NCBI RefSeq assembly: GCF_000725495.1
Contig: NZ_KL647039.1
Coordinates: forward strand, 396,287-460,286
Length of the DNA: 64,000 nucleotides
From: Streptomyces aureus
Lineage (GTDB): Bacteria; Actinomycetota; Actinomycetes; Streptomycetales; Streptomycetaceae
Reading direction: 5' to 3'
Numbering within the stretch: position 1 is the first letter of the stretch; every line of letters starts with the position of its first letter. Shown piece by piece: positions 34,401-42,886 of this stretch. Under the pieces are notes generated by a model that was given only the letters and a program-made list of their open reading frames with translations, had not been told where the DNA came from and did not search any database. The position numbers and the translations under genes are program-made.

Positions 34401-36041
34401 CGCGAGGCCAACCTGGCCCTCGGCATCCCGCCCCAGCACAGCCCCTGGCTGCCCGCCCTCGCCGAGACGCTGCTGCTCGACGAGATCACCGCGCCGGCGT
34501 TCCGGGGCGGTCCCGGCAAGCTCCCTCCGGCTCCGTACGGCGTCGAGGACCTGCCCGCCGACCAGGCGCGCCGCCCGGTCGTGGTGGACTTCGCCTCCTT
34601 CGGGCATCTGCTCATCGGCGGCGCCCCGCGCAGCGGCCGCTCCCAGATCCTGCGGACGATCGCCGGTTCGCTGGCCCGCACCCACTCGGCCGCCGACGTC
34701 CATCTGTACGGCATCGACTGCGGCAACGGCGCGCTCAACGCGCTGACCCGGCTGCCGCACTGCGGTGCCGTCGTCGGCCGCAACCAGACCGAGCGCGTGG
34801 TCCGCCTCGTCGCCCGGCTCAAGGGTGAACTCTCGCGCAGGCAGGACCTGTTGGCGGAGAAGGGCTTCGCCGACATCGGCGAGCAGCGGGCCGCGTCGGC
34901 CGAGGAGGAGCGGCTGCCGCACATCGTGGTGCTGCTGGACCGCTGGGAGGGCTGGCTGCCGACGCTCGGCGAGTACGACCACGGCGATCTGACCGACCAG
35001 CTCACGGCGATGATGCGCGAGGGCGCGAGCGTCGGGCTGCACCTGGTGATGACGGGCGACCGGCAGATCCTCTCCACCCGGATCGGCTCGCTCACCGAGG
35101 ACAAGTACGCCCTGCGGCTCGCCGACCGCTCGGACTTCTCGCTGATCGGCGTCAACGCGCGCAAGGTCCCCGAGGAGATCCCGCCCGGCCGCGGCTACCG
35201 CAACGAGCACGGCACCGAGACCCAGTTCGCCCTGCTCACCGAGGACGCCACCGGCCAGGGCCAGGCGGCCGCGCTCACGGCGATCGGCGAGGCCGCCACC
35301 GCCCGCGACGCCGCGCTGCCGCGCTCCCGGCGCCCGTTCCGGGTGGACGTGCTGCCCACCCGGATCACCTTCGCGGACGCGTGGGAGATGCGCGACCCCG
35401 ACGCCTCCCGCTCTCCGCTGTGGAGCCTCGTGGGCATCGGCGGCGACGACGTCAGGGGCTTCGGCCCCGACCTGTCCCGGGGCGTGCCGACGTTCGTCGT
35501 CGCGGGCCCCGCCAAGTCCGGGCGCAGTACGACGCTGATGAACATGGCGCGCTCGTACCTGGCCCAGGGCGTACGGCTGGTCGTCGCGGCTCCGCGCCCC
35601 TCGCCGTTGCGCGAACTGGACGGCCAGGACGGCGTGTTGAAGGTCTTCGACGAGGACGACATCGAGAGCGACGACCTGCGCGAGGCCATCGACTCGGCGA
35701 CGCCCGAGGCGCCGGTCGTGGTGCTGGTCGACGACGGCGAGGTCCTGGAGGACTGCGACGCCGCGACGGTCTTCAAGCGGATCGTGCAGCGCGGCACCGA
35801 ACGCGGTCTAGGCCTGGTCATCGCCGGGGACGAGGAGGACGTGTGCAGCGGCTTCTCCGGCTGGCAGGTCGAGATGAAGAAGGGCCGCCGGGGCATCCTG
35901 CTGTGTCCGCAGGACTCCTCCGCGGGCGAGCTGATCGGCATCCGTACGAACCGCAGCATGGTCGGCGGGCCGGTCGCCCCCGGCAAGGGCCTGCTGCACC
36001 TCGGCGACGGGGAGCCGCTGACGGTGACGACCCCGATGTGA
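31476..36041 (+). CDS. EssC/EccC-type FtsK/SpoIIIE ATPase with FHA-like N-terminus
   Basis: 1521 residues from GTG 31476, preceded by GGGGGAGGA. N-terminal ubiquitin/FHA-like part (residues ~1-210; LGIGRYDIGSGPASYVRVDD, DGEPLEEREDDGWPLG), two membrane helices (~250-295; WLMALTPLVSAVVMVLVFG, YYMIMALLSPLIMLGNYLM), then three P-loop domains. Domain 1 has a full Walker A (GTTGSGKSE, ~712-720) and Walker B (LLIVIDEFASM). Domain 2 (LIGGAPRSGRSQIL, ~1047) and domain 3 (VAGPAKSGRSTTL, ~1343) have Arg in place of the Walker Lys. This is the EssC plan (FHA-TM-D1-D2-D3 in one chain) rather than split EccCa/EccCb. It is the motor of a T7SS-like system. Confidence 0.93.
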   Translation: MRLTLTVVDPLGGATADVVLDADPESSVGDIAKELAEHVGYGVGAQIIPIGQQPGAAGAGAPVAFVDGRAVDPGATIATSPLREGAVVSLHDPAGCLPGEPTGLVELRVAGGPAAGAVHRLGIGRYDIGSGPASYVRVDDPELPQRALTLSVATDGTCGVTVHGEKQGVTLDGEPLEEREDDGWPLGAQVAVGNTLFQLDRYSPPDAALKWSDDGAGLDYNRPPRLHPPERETKFRLPNPVRDYEARPLPWLMALTPLVSAVVMVLVFGRWYYMIMALLSPLIMLGNYLMDKKQGRKSHAKQVKEYKEHKARIEKDAQEALVAERLDRRRAVPDPATVLSLGTGPRTRLWERRRTDADHLLLRVGTGQLPSEVVLDDPEQDDHKRQVTWTIEDAPVALPLAERGVVGVAGPGDSARALGRWAVAQTAVLHSPLDVQFYVLTENAGRDSWDWVRWLPHSRPAGAQDANVLIGTDAETVGARIGELTQLLDARQKAARQNGNKATFSDPDIVVVWDGSRRLRSMPGVVRLLREGPAMSLYSICLDAEERFLPGECQAIVIAEPRPEEHPDQRGPALAAPSAPGGFPSFHAWHATEAGDSAAGTEKELELRLRVQQTGIARVRDVRPDLVSAAWCSRLARSLSALRDISGETEDSALPGASRLLDVLQLEPPTGDAISARWRLGGQSTTAVIGESYDGPFGIDMRRDGPHGLIAGTTGSGKSELLQTIVASLAVANTPENMTFVLVDYKGGSAFKDCVQLPHTVGMVTDLDAHLVERALESLGAELKRREHILAAADAKDIEDYQDLVRRDPSHAPVPRLLIVIDEFASMVRDLPDFVTGLVNIAQRGRSLGIHLLLATQRPSGVVSPEIRANTNLRIALRVTDGGESSDVIDSPEAGHISKNTPGRAYVRLGHASLVPFQSGRVGGRRPGAADPAALAPWAGPLGWADLGRAALVKPKAEQREEEEITDLKVLVDAVREANLALGIPPQHSPWLPALAETLLLDEITAPAFRGGPGKLPPAPYGVEDLPADQARRPVVVDFASFGHLLIGGAPRSGRSQILRTIAGSLARTHSAADVHLYGIDCGNGALNALTRLPHCGAVVGRNQTERVVRLVARLKGELSRRQDLLAEKGFADIGEQRAASAEEERLPHIVVLLDRWEGWLPTLGEYDHGDLTDQLTAMMREGASVGLHLVMTGDRQILSTRIGSLTEDKYALRLADRSDFSLIGVNARKVPEEIPPGRGYRNEHGTETQFALLTEDATGQGQAAALTAIGEAATARDAALPRSRRPFRVDVLPTRITFADAWEMRDPDASRSPLWSLVGIGGDDVRGFGPDLSRGVPTFVVAGPAKSGRSTTLMNMARSYLAQGVRLVVAAPRPSPLRELDGQDGVLKVFDEDDIESDDLREAIDSATPEAPVVVLVDDGEVLEDCDAATVFKRIVQRGTERGLGLVIAGDEEDVCSGFSGWQVEMKKGRRGILLCPQDSSAGELIGIRTNRSMVGGPVAPGKGLLHLGDGEPLTVTTPM

Positions 36042-36108
36042 GCGGGGCCCGTCCGGGCCGGGGCGGGACCAAGGGCAGAGGTGACGAGAGAAGAGGGGGG
36101 CGGGTCCG

Positions 36109-36741
36109 GTGGGCGGATCGGCGCGACCCAGGCGGCGGCGGGCCGCGGGGGCGGCACTCGGGTACGAGCATGTGCGGCGGGGACCGTCCGCGGGGCAGCA
36201 CGACGAGAAGGCTTCCCGGGGAGGTACGTGGTTCGGCTGCCTCGTCATGGTGATCGTCACGGCGGCGATCGTCGGGTTCGCGCTCACCGTCATGACCTGG
36301 GGTGCCGACCTCTGGGGCCGGACGGCGCCCGCCGCACCCGGCGGCGGGTACGCCTTCGCGGCCTTCGTCGGCACCCTGCTGCCGGCCGGACTGGCCGTGG
36401 CGGTCATGTCCCTCGGCCGCGTGACGTGGAAGGCGAGTCCGCTCCGCTCGGTCGGCTGGGCCGTCGCCTCCCTGTCCGGCGCCGCCGCCGTCTTCGTGTG
36501 GGCGGTCGTCGTCTTCGCGGGCTTCCGCCCCAAGCACCGGCGCGACTGGGACGGCGGCTGCTACGCCCGGGGCAACCCCTGCTGGATCCACGTCGAGTAC
36601 CCGTGGTTCTGGGCCGTCGGCCTGCTCTCGACGGTCCTGGTCTCCACCGTGCTGATCACGACGGCCATGAAGATCATGAGGGCGCGCGAGGTGGCGAAGG
36701 CCGGACCCGGCGAGAGCCCGGCGGACGCGACGGCCGGCTGA
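36109..36741 (+). CDS. Four-helix membrane protein downstream of the EssC-like ATPase
   Basis: 210 residues from GTG 36109. A basic N-terminus is followed by four hydrophobic segments: FGCLVMVIVTAAIVGFALTV, YAFAAFVGTLLPAGLAVAVM, VGWAVASLSGAAAVFVWAVV and FWAVGLLSTVLVSTVLITTA. A loop WDGGCYARGNPCWIHVEYPW has two Cys on the outside. Same direction as the ATPase, 67 bp downstream. No EccB/EccD/EccE similarity that I can see, but it is the only membrane gene directly downstream of the motor and could be a channel or accessory component. Confidence 0.75.
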   Translation: MGGSARPRRRRAAGAALGYEHVRRGPSAGQHDEKASRGGTWFGCLVMVIVTAAIVGFALTVMTWGADLWGRTAPAAPGGGYAFAAFVGTLLPAGLAVAVMSLGRVTWKASPLRSVGWAVASLSGAAAVFVWAVVVFAGFRPKHRRDWDGGCYARGNPCWIHVEYPWFWAVGLLSTVLVSTVLITTAMKIMRAREVAKAGPGESPADATAG

Positions 36742-38865
36742 TCAGCCGACCTTGGCCATCCGGGCCACCGGGTCCCCCGCCTCGGGGTTGTCCGTCTCGT
36801 AGGTGAGGTCGCTGCCGACCGGCGTCAGCCGGACCTCGTGCCGGCCCTTGGTGCAGACGTCACGGTTGGACTCCGAGGCCACGCTCGTGGCGACGAGCTG
36901 CTTCGCGGTGACCTTCTTCAGTACGAGGACGTCGTCGCAGATGCCGCCGATCTGGTCGGTCTGCCGGAAGGTGCCCAGCTCCTGCCCCACCGCCGCCTGG
37001 TGGACGGTGACGCGGAACTTCCCCATGGGCAGCGTGCCGCTCAGGCCGAGTCCGTCGCCCTCCCAGGTGCCGAGGTAGGAGGCGGGGATCTTCGACAGCT
37101 GCCCGCCCGGATCGGCCGTGCTCCCGGTCGGGGCCGGTACCGGGGCGGTCCGCGTGGAGCCCGGTTCCTCGGCGGTCGCGCTCGGCCCCGTGGCGGAGAC
37201 GCTCCGGCTCGCCGACGGGCGCCCGCCCGCCACCTTCGCCCCGTCCTCGTCGCCGCCCGGCAGCAGGTCGAAGAGGAACGCGGATCCGACGGTCACCGCC
37301 GCCAGCGCGCCCGCGACGGCCAGCGCGACCGTACAGCTCACCCGGCGGCCCTGTCCTCCGGCGCCGGGCGCGGAGGTCGCCGCGACGCTGACGGAGAGCC
37401 TGCCCGGGCGCTCGGACGTCCCCGGGGCCGCCGCCCCCTCGTGGTGCACGGCGTCCTGCGGCCCGGTGTCCCGGGCGCCGGCCTGCCCCGGTACGTACGC
37501 GGGCATCGCGGGCGGTGGCCCGAAGCCGGGCGGAGGCGGCCCGAACCCCTGCCCCGGACCCGGCGTCCCGGCGGTCCCGCCGGACACGACCGCCCCGGAC
37601 ACCACCGCGCCGGATTCGGAGCCGGAAGCCACGCCGAAGCCGGAGCCCGCGCCGAACCCGGACCCCACCCCGGCCCCCGTACCCGAGCCACCACCGGACC
37701 CCGGCACGGAACCCGTACCCGAGCCACCACCGGACCCCGGCGCGGAACCCGTACCCCAGCCGGTACCGGCCCCCGCGCCAGACCCCGTACCCGAGCCGGT
37801 GCCGGCCCCCGCACCGGCCCCGCCGCCGGAGCCCGCCGACACTCCCGAACCCGTACCGCCCCCGGCGCCGGAGCCCTCCCCGCCCCCGGTCACCCGCCCC
37901 GCCTCGACCGAGGGGGTGCTGAAGCCCAGCGGTCCGGACAGCGGCGCCTGTGCCGAACCCGTCGCCTCAAGGTTCAGGATCTGTACGGCACTTCGGCTCA
38001 CCCGCTCCACCAGGGCGCCCGGCAGCCAGCCCGCCGACACGAGCCGGGCGGCGCCCTGCGGGGCCAGTCGGGCGGCCACCTCGCCCGGAGTGGGCCGCGC
38101 AGCCGGCTGCTTGGCCAGACAGGCCGCCACCAGTTCGCGCAACTCCCCTTCCAGGGAGTCGAGTCGAGGCTCTTCGTGCACCACCTTGTAGAGGAGGGAG
38201 GCGGAGGAGTCGCCGGGGAAGGGCGGCTCGCCGGTGGCCGCGTACGCGAGGACCGCGCCGAGCGAGAAGACGTCCGCGGCTCCCGTGATCCCCTTGCCGA
38301 GGATCTGCTCCGGGGACATGTAGCCCGGGGAGCCGACCGAGACCCCGGTCGAGGTCAGCGAAGCGGTGCCGTCCGTGGCCCGGGCGATGCCGAAGTCGAT
38401 CAGGAGCGGGCCGTCGAGGGTGAGCAGCACGTTGGAGGGCTTCACGTCCCGGTGGACGAGCCCCAGGGCGTGGACCGCGGTGAGCGCCTCGGCCAGTCCG
38501 GCGCCGAGCACGCGGGCAGAGTGGACGGGCAGCGGTCCGCCGTCGGCGACGGCGGACGTCAGCGAGGGTCCGGCGGCGTAGCCGGTGGCGACCCAGGGGA
38601 CCGGGGCCTCGGGGTCCGCGTCCAGGACGGGCGCCGTCCAGGCACCGCCCACCCGCCGCGCGGCCTCCACCTCACGGCGGAAGCGGGCACGGAACTCCTC
38701 GTCGAGCGCGAAGTGCGGATGCACGATCTTGACCGCGACGGTACGTCCGCCCGCGCTGCGTCCCAGGTACACGCGCCCCATGCCGCCCGAGCCCAGCCGG
38801 CCCAGCAGGCGGTAGGGCCCCACGACCGTGGGTTCGTCGGCTCCGAGCGGCTGCATGGCACTCAC
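36742..38865 (-). CDS. Transmembrane Ser/Thr protein kinase with extracytoplasmic domain
   Basis: 707 residues from GTG 38865, preceded by GGAGGGGGAACC. Kinase domain ~17-270: Gly loop GSGGMG (25-30), Lys46 in VAVKIV, HRDVKPSN (138-145), DFG (157-159), SPGYMSPEQ in the activation segment. Then a ~150-residue Gly/Ser/Ala low-complexity linker containing 12-residue repeats (DNA repeat at 37676-37783), a Gly/Pro segment, one membrane helix (VALAVAGALAAVTVGSAFLF) and a C-terminal ~110-residue extracytoplasmic domain (YLGTWEGDGLGLSG, ICDDVLVLKK, RDVCTKG with two Cys). Hanks-type PknB class. It lies tail to tail with the ATPase/membrane gene pair, and an FHA domain next door is an obvious phosphothreonine reader, but no interaction is shown. 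Confidence 0.93.
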   Translation of the reverse strand: MSAMQPLGADEPTVVGPYRLLGRLGSGGMGRVYLGRSAGGRTVAVKIVHPHFALDEEFRARFRREVEAARRVGGAWTAPVLDADPEAPVPWVATGYAAGPSLTSAVADGGPLPVHSARVLGAGLAEALTAVHALGLVHRDVKPSNVLLTLDGPLLIDFGIARATDGTASLTSTGVSVGSPGYMSPEQILGKGITGAADVFSLGAVLAYAATGEPPFPGDSSASLLYKVVHEEPRLDSLEGELRELVAACLAKQPAARPTPGEVAARLAPQGAARLVSAGWLPGALVERVSRSAVQILNLEATGSAQAPLSGPLGFSTPSVEAGRVTGGGEGSGAGGGTGSGVSAGSGGGAGAGAGTGSGTGSGAGAGTGWGTGSAPGSGGGSGTGSVPGSGGGSGTGAGVGSGFGAGSGFGVASGSESGAVVSGAVVSGGTAGTPGPGQGFGPPPPGFGPPPAMPAYVPGQAGARDTGPQDAVHHEGAAAPGTSERPGRLSVSVAATSAPGAGGQGRRVSCTVALAVAGALAAVTVGSAFLFDLLPGGDEDGAKVAGGRPSASRSVSATGPSATAEEPGSTRTAPVPAPTGSTADPGGQLSKIPASYLGTWEGDGLGLSGTLPMGKFRVTVHQAAVGQELGTFRQTDQIGGICDDVLVLKKVTAKQLVATSVASESNRDVCTKGRHEVRLTPVGSDLTYETDNPEAGDPVARMAKVG
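37676..37783. repeat. Three-copy 36-bp tandem repeat inside the kinase linker
   Basis: Units start with CCCGTACCC at 37676, 37712 and 37748, period 36 bp, encoding 12-residue Gly/Ser units (GSVPGSGGGSGT and variants) on the minus strand. Copies 1 and 2 differ by very few bases; copy 3 diverges after CCCGTACCC. A multiple of three keeps the frame, so copy number can change linker length. Confidence 0.8.
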
Positions 38866-38958
38866 GGTTCCCCCTCCCCCGTACACACTGCCCAGCAGCG
38901 TAGTGCCGTGACCGCTCCCGGCCCCGGGAACGTGCGGGACCGGGGGCGGCCGGCGTCG

Positions 38959-40151
<1,193 letters not shown>

Positions 40152-40355
40152 ATGGCTACCGGAACCGTGAAGTGGTTCAACGCCGAAAAGGGCTTTGGTT
40201 TCATTGCCCAGGAAGGCGGCGGCCCGGACGTCTTCGTCCACTACTCCGCGATCAACGCGAACGGTTTCCGTTCGCTCGAAGAGAACCAGTCGGTTTCCTT
40301 CGACGTCACGCAGGGTCCGAAGGGCCCGCAGGCGGAGAACGTCACTCCGCTCTAA
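40152..40355 (+). CDS. cspA: CspA-family cold-shock protein
   Basis: 67 residues; ATG 40152 preceded by AAGGAGGGC at 40141-40149. Single cold-shock domain: [20 protein letters not shown] (RNP1 KGFGFI) and DVFVHYSAI (RNP2). Binds single-stranded RNA/DNA as an RNA chaperone. The protein is of the F40/SC7-like size usual in Streptomyces. Monocistronic: own promoter and a strong terminator at 40410-40440. Confidence 0.97.
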   Translation: MATGTVKWFNAEKGFGFIAQEGGGPDVFVHYSAINANGFRSLEENQSVSFDVTQGPKGPQAENVTPL

Positions 40356-40409
40356 GCCCCCGGCTCCATGAGCCCGAAGCTTTGATCCGGAACGGATAGC
40401 AGTACCCAA

Positions 40410-40440
40410 GGAGCCCCGCGCCATCCGGCAGCGGGGCTCC
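40410..40440 (+). terminator. Rho-independent-type terminator of cspA
   Basis: Perfect 10-bp stem GGAGCCCCGC (40410-40419) / GCGGGGCTCC (40431-40440), 11-nt loop, followed by TGCCTTTCC. It also lies 19 bp beyond the end of the convergent acyl-CoA ligase gene and may serve both. Confidence 0.75.
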
Positions 40441-40458
40441 TGCCTTTCCTCCGCGCGT

Positions 40459-42363
40459 CTACACCGCGTACAGAGCCTCTATCTCCCTGCTGAAGTCCTT
40501 CTCGATCGCCGCGCGGCGCAGCTTCATGGAGGGGGTCAGGTGGCCCGCCTCCTCGGTGAAGGCGACGGGCAGGACGGTGAAGCGGCGGATGGACTCGGGG
40601 CGCGAGACCATCCGGTTGGCCTCGTCGATCGCGCGCTGCACGATGGCCAGCAACTCCGGTTCGTCCATGACGAGTTCCGGCGGGACCGGATGCTTGCCGT
40701 TCATCCGGCGCCAGTGGGCGATGCCCTCGGGGTCGAGGGTGACGAGGGCGGAGACGAACGGTCGGCGGTCGCCGAGGACCATGCACTGGGCGATCAGCGG
40801 ATGGGAGCGGAGGAAGTCCTGGAGCGGCGCCGGGGCGACGTTCTTGCCGCCCGCGGTGATCAGGATCTCCTTCTTGCGGCCGGTGATGGCGAGATAGCCG
40901 CCGTCGTCCAGCTCCCCGATGTCACCGGTGGCGAACCAGCCGTCCGGGGCGGCGTCGACGACCCCGCCCGCGTGCGGGTCCCAGTAGCCGCGGAAGACCT
41001 GGGCGCCGCACAGCAGCACCTCCCCGTCGGCGGCGATCCGCACCCGGGTGCCCGGCAGGGGCCGGCCCACCGTGCCGAGGCGCGGCTTCTGCGGCGGGGT
41101 GACGGTCGCGGCGGCCGTGGTCTCCGTCAGGCCGTACCCCTCGAAGATCTCGATCCCGGCTCCCGCGTAGAAGGCGGCGAGCCGGCGGCCGAGCGGGGAC
41201 CCGCCGCAGATGGCGTACCGGACCCTGCCGCCGAGGGCGGCCCGGATCCGGCGGTAGACCAGGGGGTCGTAGAGGGCGCGGGCCGCGCGCAGGGAGCGGC
41301 CGGGTCCGGGACCGGCGCCGTGCTGCCGGGCCTCGACGGCCTCTCCGTACTTCTGGGCGATCCGGGCCGCCCGGTCGAAGGAGGAACCGCGGCCCATCCG
41401 TTCGGCCGTCGCGCGGGCGGTGTTGAAGACCTTCTCCAGCACATAGGGGATGGCGAGCAGGAAGGTCGGCTTGAACGACGCCAGGTCCGCGAGGAGTTCC
41501 TCGGTCTCCAGGCTCGGGGCGTGGCCCAGTTTCACCCGGGCGCGCAGACAGGCGACGGCCACCATGCGGCCGAAGACGTGCGAGAGGGGCAGGAAGAGCA
41601 GGGTGGAGGCGGGGTCCTGGGAGCGGGCCTTGAAGATCGGGTAGAGCAGTTCGACGGCGTTGTCGACCTCGGCGAAGAAGTTGCCGTGGGTCAGGACGCA
41701 GCCCTTGGGACGGCCGGTGGTGCCGGAGGTGTAGATGAGGGTGGCGAGCGTGTCCGGGCCGAGCATCCCGCGCCGTACGGCCACTTCCTGGTCCGGGACG
41801 TCGCGGCCGAGCTCCGCGAGCCGCTCCAGGTGCCCCTTCTCGAAGACCCACACGTGCCGCAGATCGGGGATGTGCTCCCGCTCGGGGCCGAGCGCCGCGG
41901 CCTGCCCCACGTTCTCCACGGCGAGCGCGACGGCCCCCGAGTCCTGGAGGATCCAGCGGGTCTGGAAGACCGAGGAGGTCGGATAGACGGGCACGGTGAC
42001 CAGGCCCGCGGCCCAGGCGGCGAAGTCGAGGAGCGTCCACTCGTACGTCGTCCGGGCCATGATGGCGATCCGGTCGCCCGGCACGAACCCCTCCGCGATC
42101 AGCCCCTTGGCCACCGCGAGGACCTCGTCCGCGAACTCGGCCGCGCTCACGTCCCGCCAGCCCTCGCCGTCCGGCGCCTTCCGGCTGAGGACCGGCTCCA
42201 GCGGGGCCGCGGCCGCGTTGTCGAAGGGGATGTCGGCGAGGGAGCCGTGCGTCACCTGGCCCACGATCGGCGGCACCGCGACCTCGCGCACCACGCCGTC
42301 CAGCCGCTTGATCTCGGGCTCCGGGAGGACGGGGGCGGAGTCGTAGGCGTACGGGCTGGACAC
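40459..42363 (-). CDS. Long-chain acyl-CoA synthetase (AMP-forming)
   Basis: 634 residues from GTG 42363. ANL-superfamily enzyme that adenylates a fatty acid and transfers it to CoA. Motifs: YTSGTTGRPKG (P-loop), GYGLTETTAAATV, WFATGDIGELDDGGYLAITG (A8 region) and GRKKEILITAGGKNVAP. Long-chain FadD type by the extended N-terminal LRRVA-like stretch and length. Divergent from a MaoC-like dehydratase gene across 523 bp with a palindromic operator candidate, suggesting a lipid-metabolism regulon. Confidence 0.93.
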   Translation of the reverse strand: MSSPYAYDSAPVLPEPEIKRLDGVVREVAVPPIVGQVTHGSLADIPFDNAAAAPLEPVLSRKAPDGEGWRDVSAAEFADEVLAVAKGLIAEGFVPGDRIAIMARTTYEWTLLDFAAWAAGLVTVPVYPTSSVFQTRWILQDSGAVALAVENVGQAAALGPEREHIPDLRHVWVFEKGHLERLAELGRDVPDQEVAVRRGMLGPDTLATLIYTSGTTGRPKGCVLTHGNFFAEVDNAVELLYPIFKARSQDPASTLLFLPLSHVFGRMVAVACLRARVKLGHAPSLETEELLADLASFKPTFLLAIPYVLEKVFNTARATAERMGRGSSFDRAARIAQKYGEAVEARQHGAGPGPGRSLRAARALYDPLVYRRIRAALGGRVRYAICGGSPLGRRLAAFYAGAGIEIFEGYGLTETTAAATVTPPQKPRLGTVGRPLPGTRVRIAADGEVLLCGAQVFRGYWDPHAGGVVDAAPDGWFATGDIGELDDGGYLAITGRKKEILITAGGKNVAPAPLQDFLRSHPLIAQCMVLGDRRPFVSALVTLDPEGIAHWRRMNGKHPVPPELVMDEPELLAIVQRAIDEANRMVSRPESIRRFTVLPVAFTEEAGHLTPSMKLRRAAIEKDFSREIEALYAV

Positions 42364-42886
42364 GGGGCGGCTCCTTGTCGGCCGGGAGGCCGGGGCGGGT
42401 GCAAAGCGTGTTCGGGCTCGACGGTGCGCGCGTGGCGCTTCCTCATACGGCCCTGGGAAGTGGGTGGTTCAGGGGGGTCTCGGCAACCCGGTGAGACGGG
42501 GATCCTACGGCGCCGAAGTGTGGGGTTTGTGACGCTTTGCCGCAGGCGAGGTGGGAGTTACCCGGGGTAGCTGTGCTCTTTTCCGTACGCGGGCCCGGCA
42601 CCGGCGACCCCGCCGAACCCGGTACCGGCACCCCCGACGGGCCTTGAACCCGCACCCCCGGCGAACCCGGCACCCGCGCCCCTGTCCGACCCGGCACCGG
42701 CACTCCCGGCGGGTCCGGCACCGACAGCCGCCTTCCGCATCCCATCTCGACCCCGCCCTCCCCCTGACGTAGCCTTACCCCCGGTAACTTACTCCAGAGT
42801 AAAGAGATGCCCGCCCGAACGCCGTCCAACCCCCTCCCCGGAGAACCCACCGGGAGCCGCACCTCCCCGTCCGCTTGGAGACCTCG
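42364..42886. other. Divergent intergenic region, ligase / MaoC, with GC-rich degenerate repeats
   Basis: 523 bp. Between 42585 and 42725 the sequence is a run of imperfect units built on GGCACC/CCCGGC (for example ACCCGGCACC, recurring about every 12-30 bp). On the minus strand a 60-codon Gly/Ala-rich frame (42740-42558) crosses it. A 14-bp palindrome is at 42789-42802. No conventional gene is called. Confidence 0.5.
42789..42802. promoter_or_regulatory. Palindromic operator candidate upstream of the MaoC gene
   Basis: TTACTCCAGAGTAA: six paired bases each side (TTACTC / GAGTAA overlapping through the central CA). It is AT-rich against a >70% GC background and lies between divergent acyl-CoA ligase and MaoC genes, 85 bp before the latter's start. 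The size and symmetry are those of a TetR-family operator; a TetR gene lies at 45454-46131, but binding is only a guess. Confidence 0.5.

Noticed and set aside
31926..35210. 1094-codon open frame on the minus strand
   Set aside because: Exact antisense of the EssC-type gene; codon bias belongs to the plus strand and there is no ribosome-binding site.
42551..42772. 73-codon Arg/His/Pro plus-strand frame
   Set aside because: Composition is a by-product of the GC-rich repeat; no start context or conservation cue.
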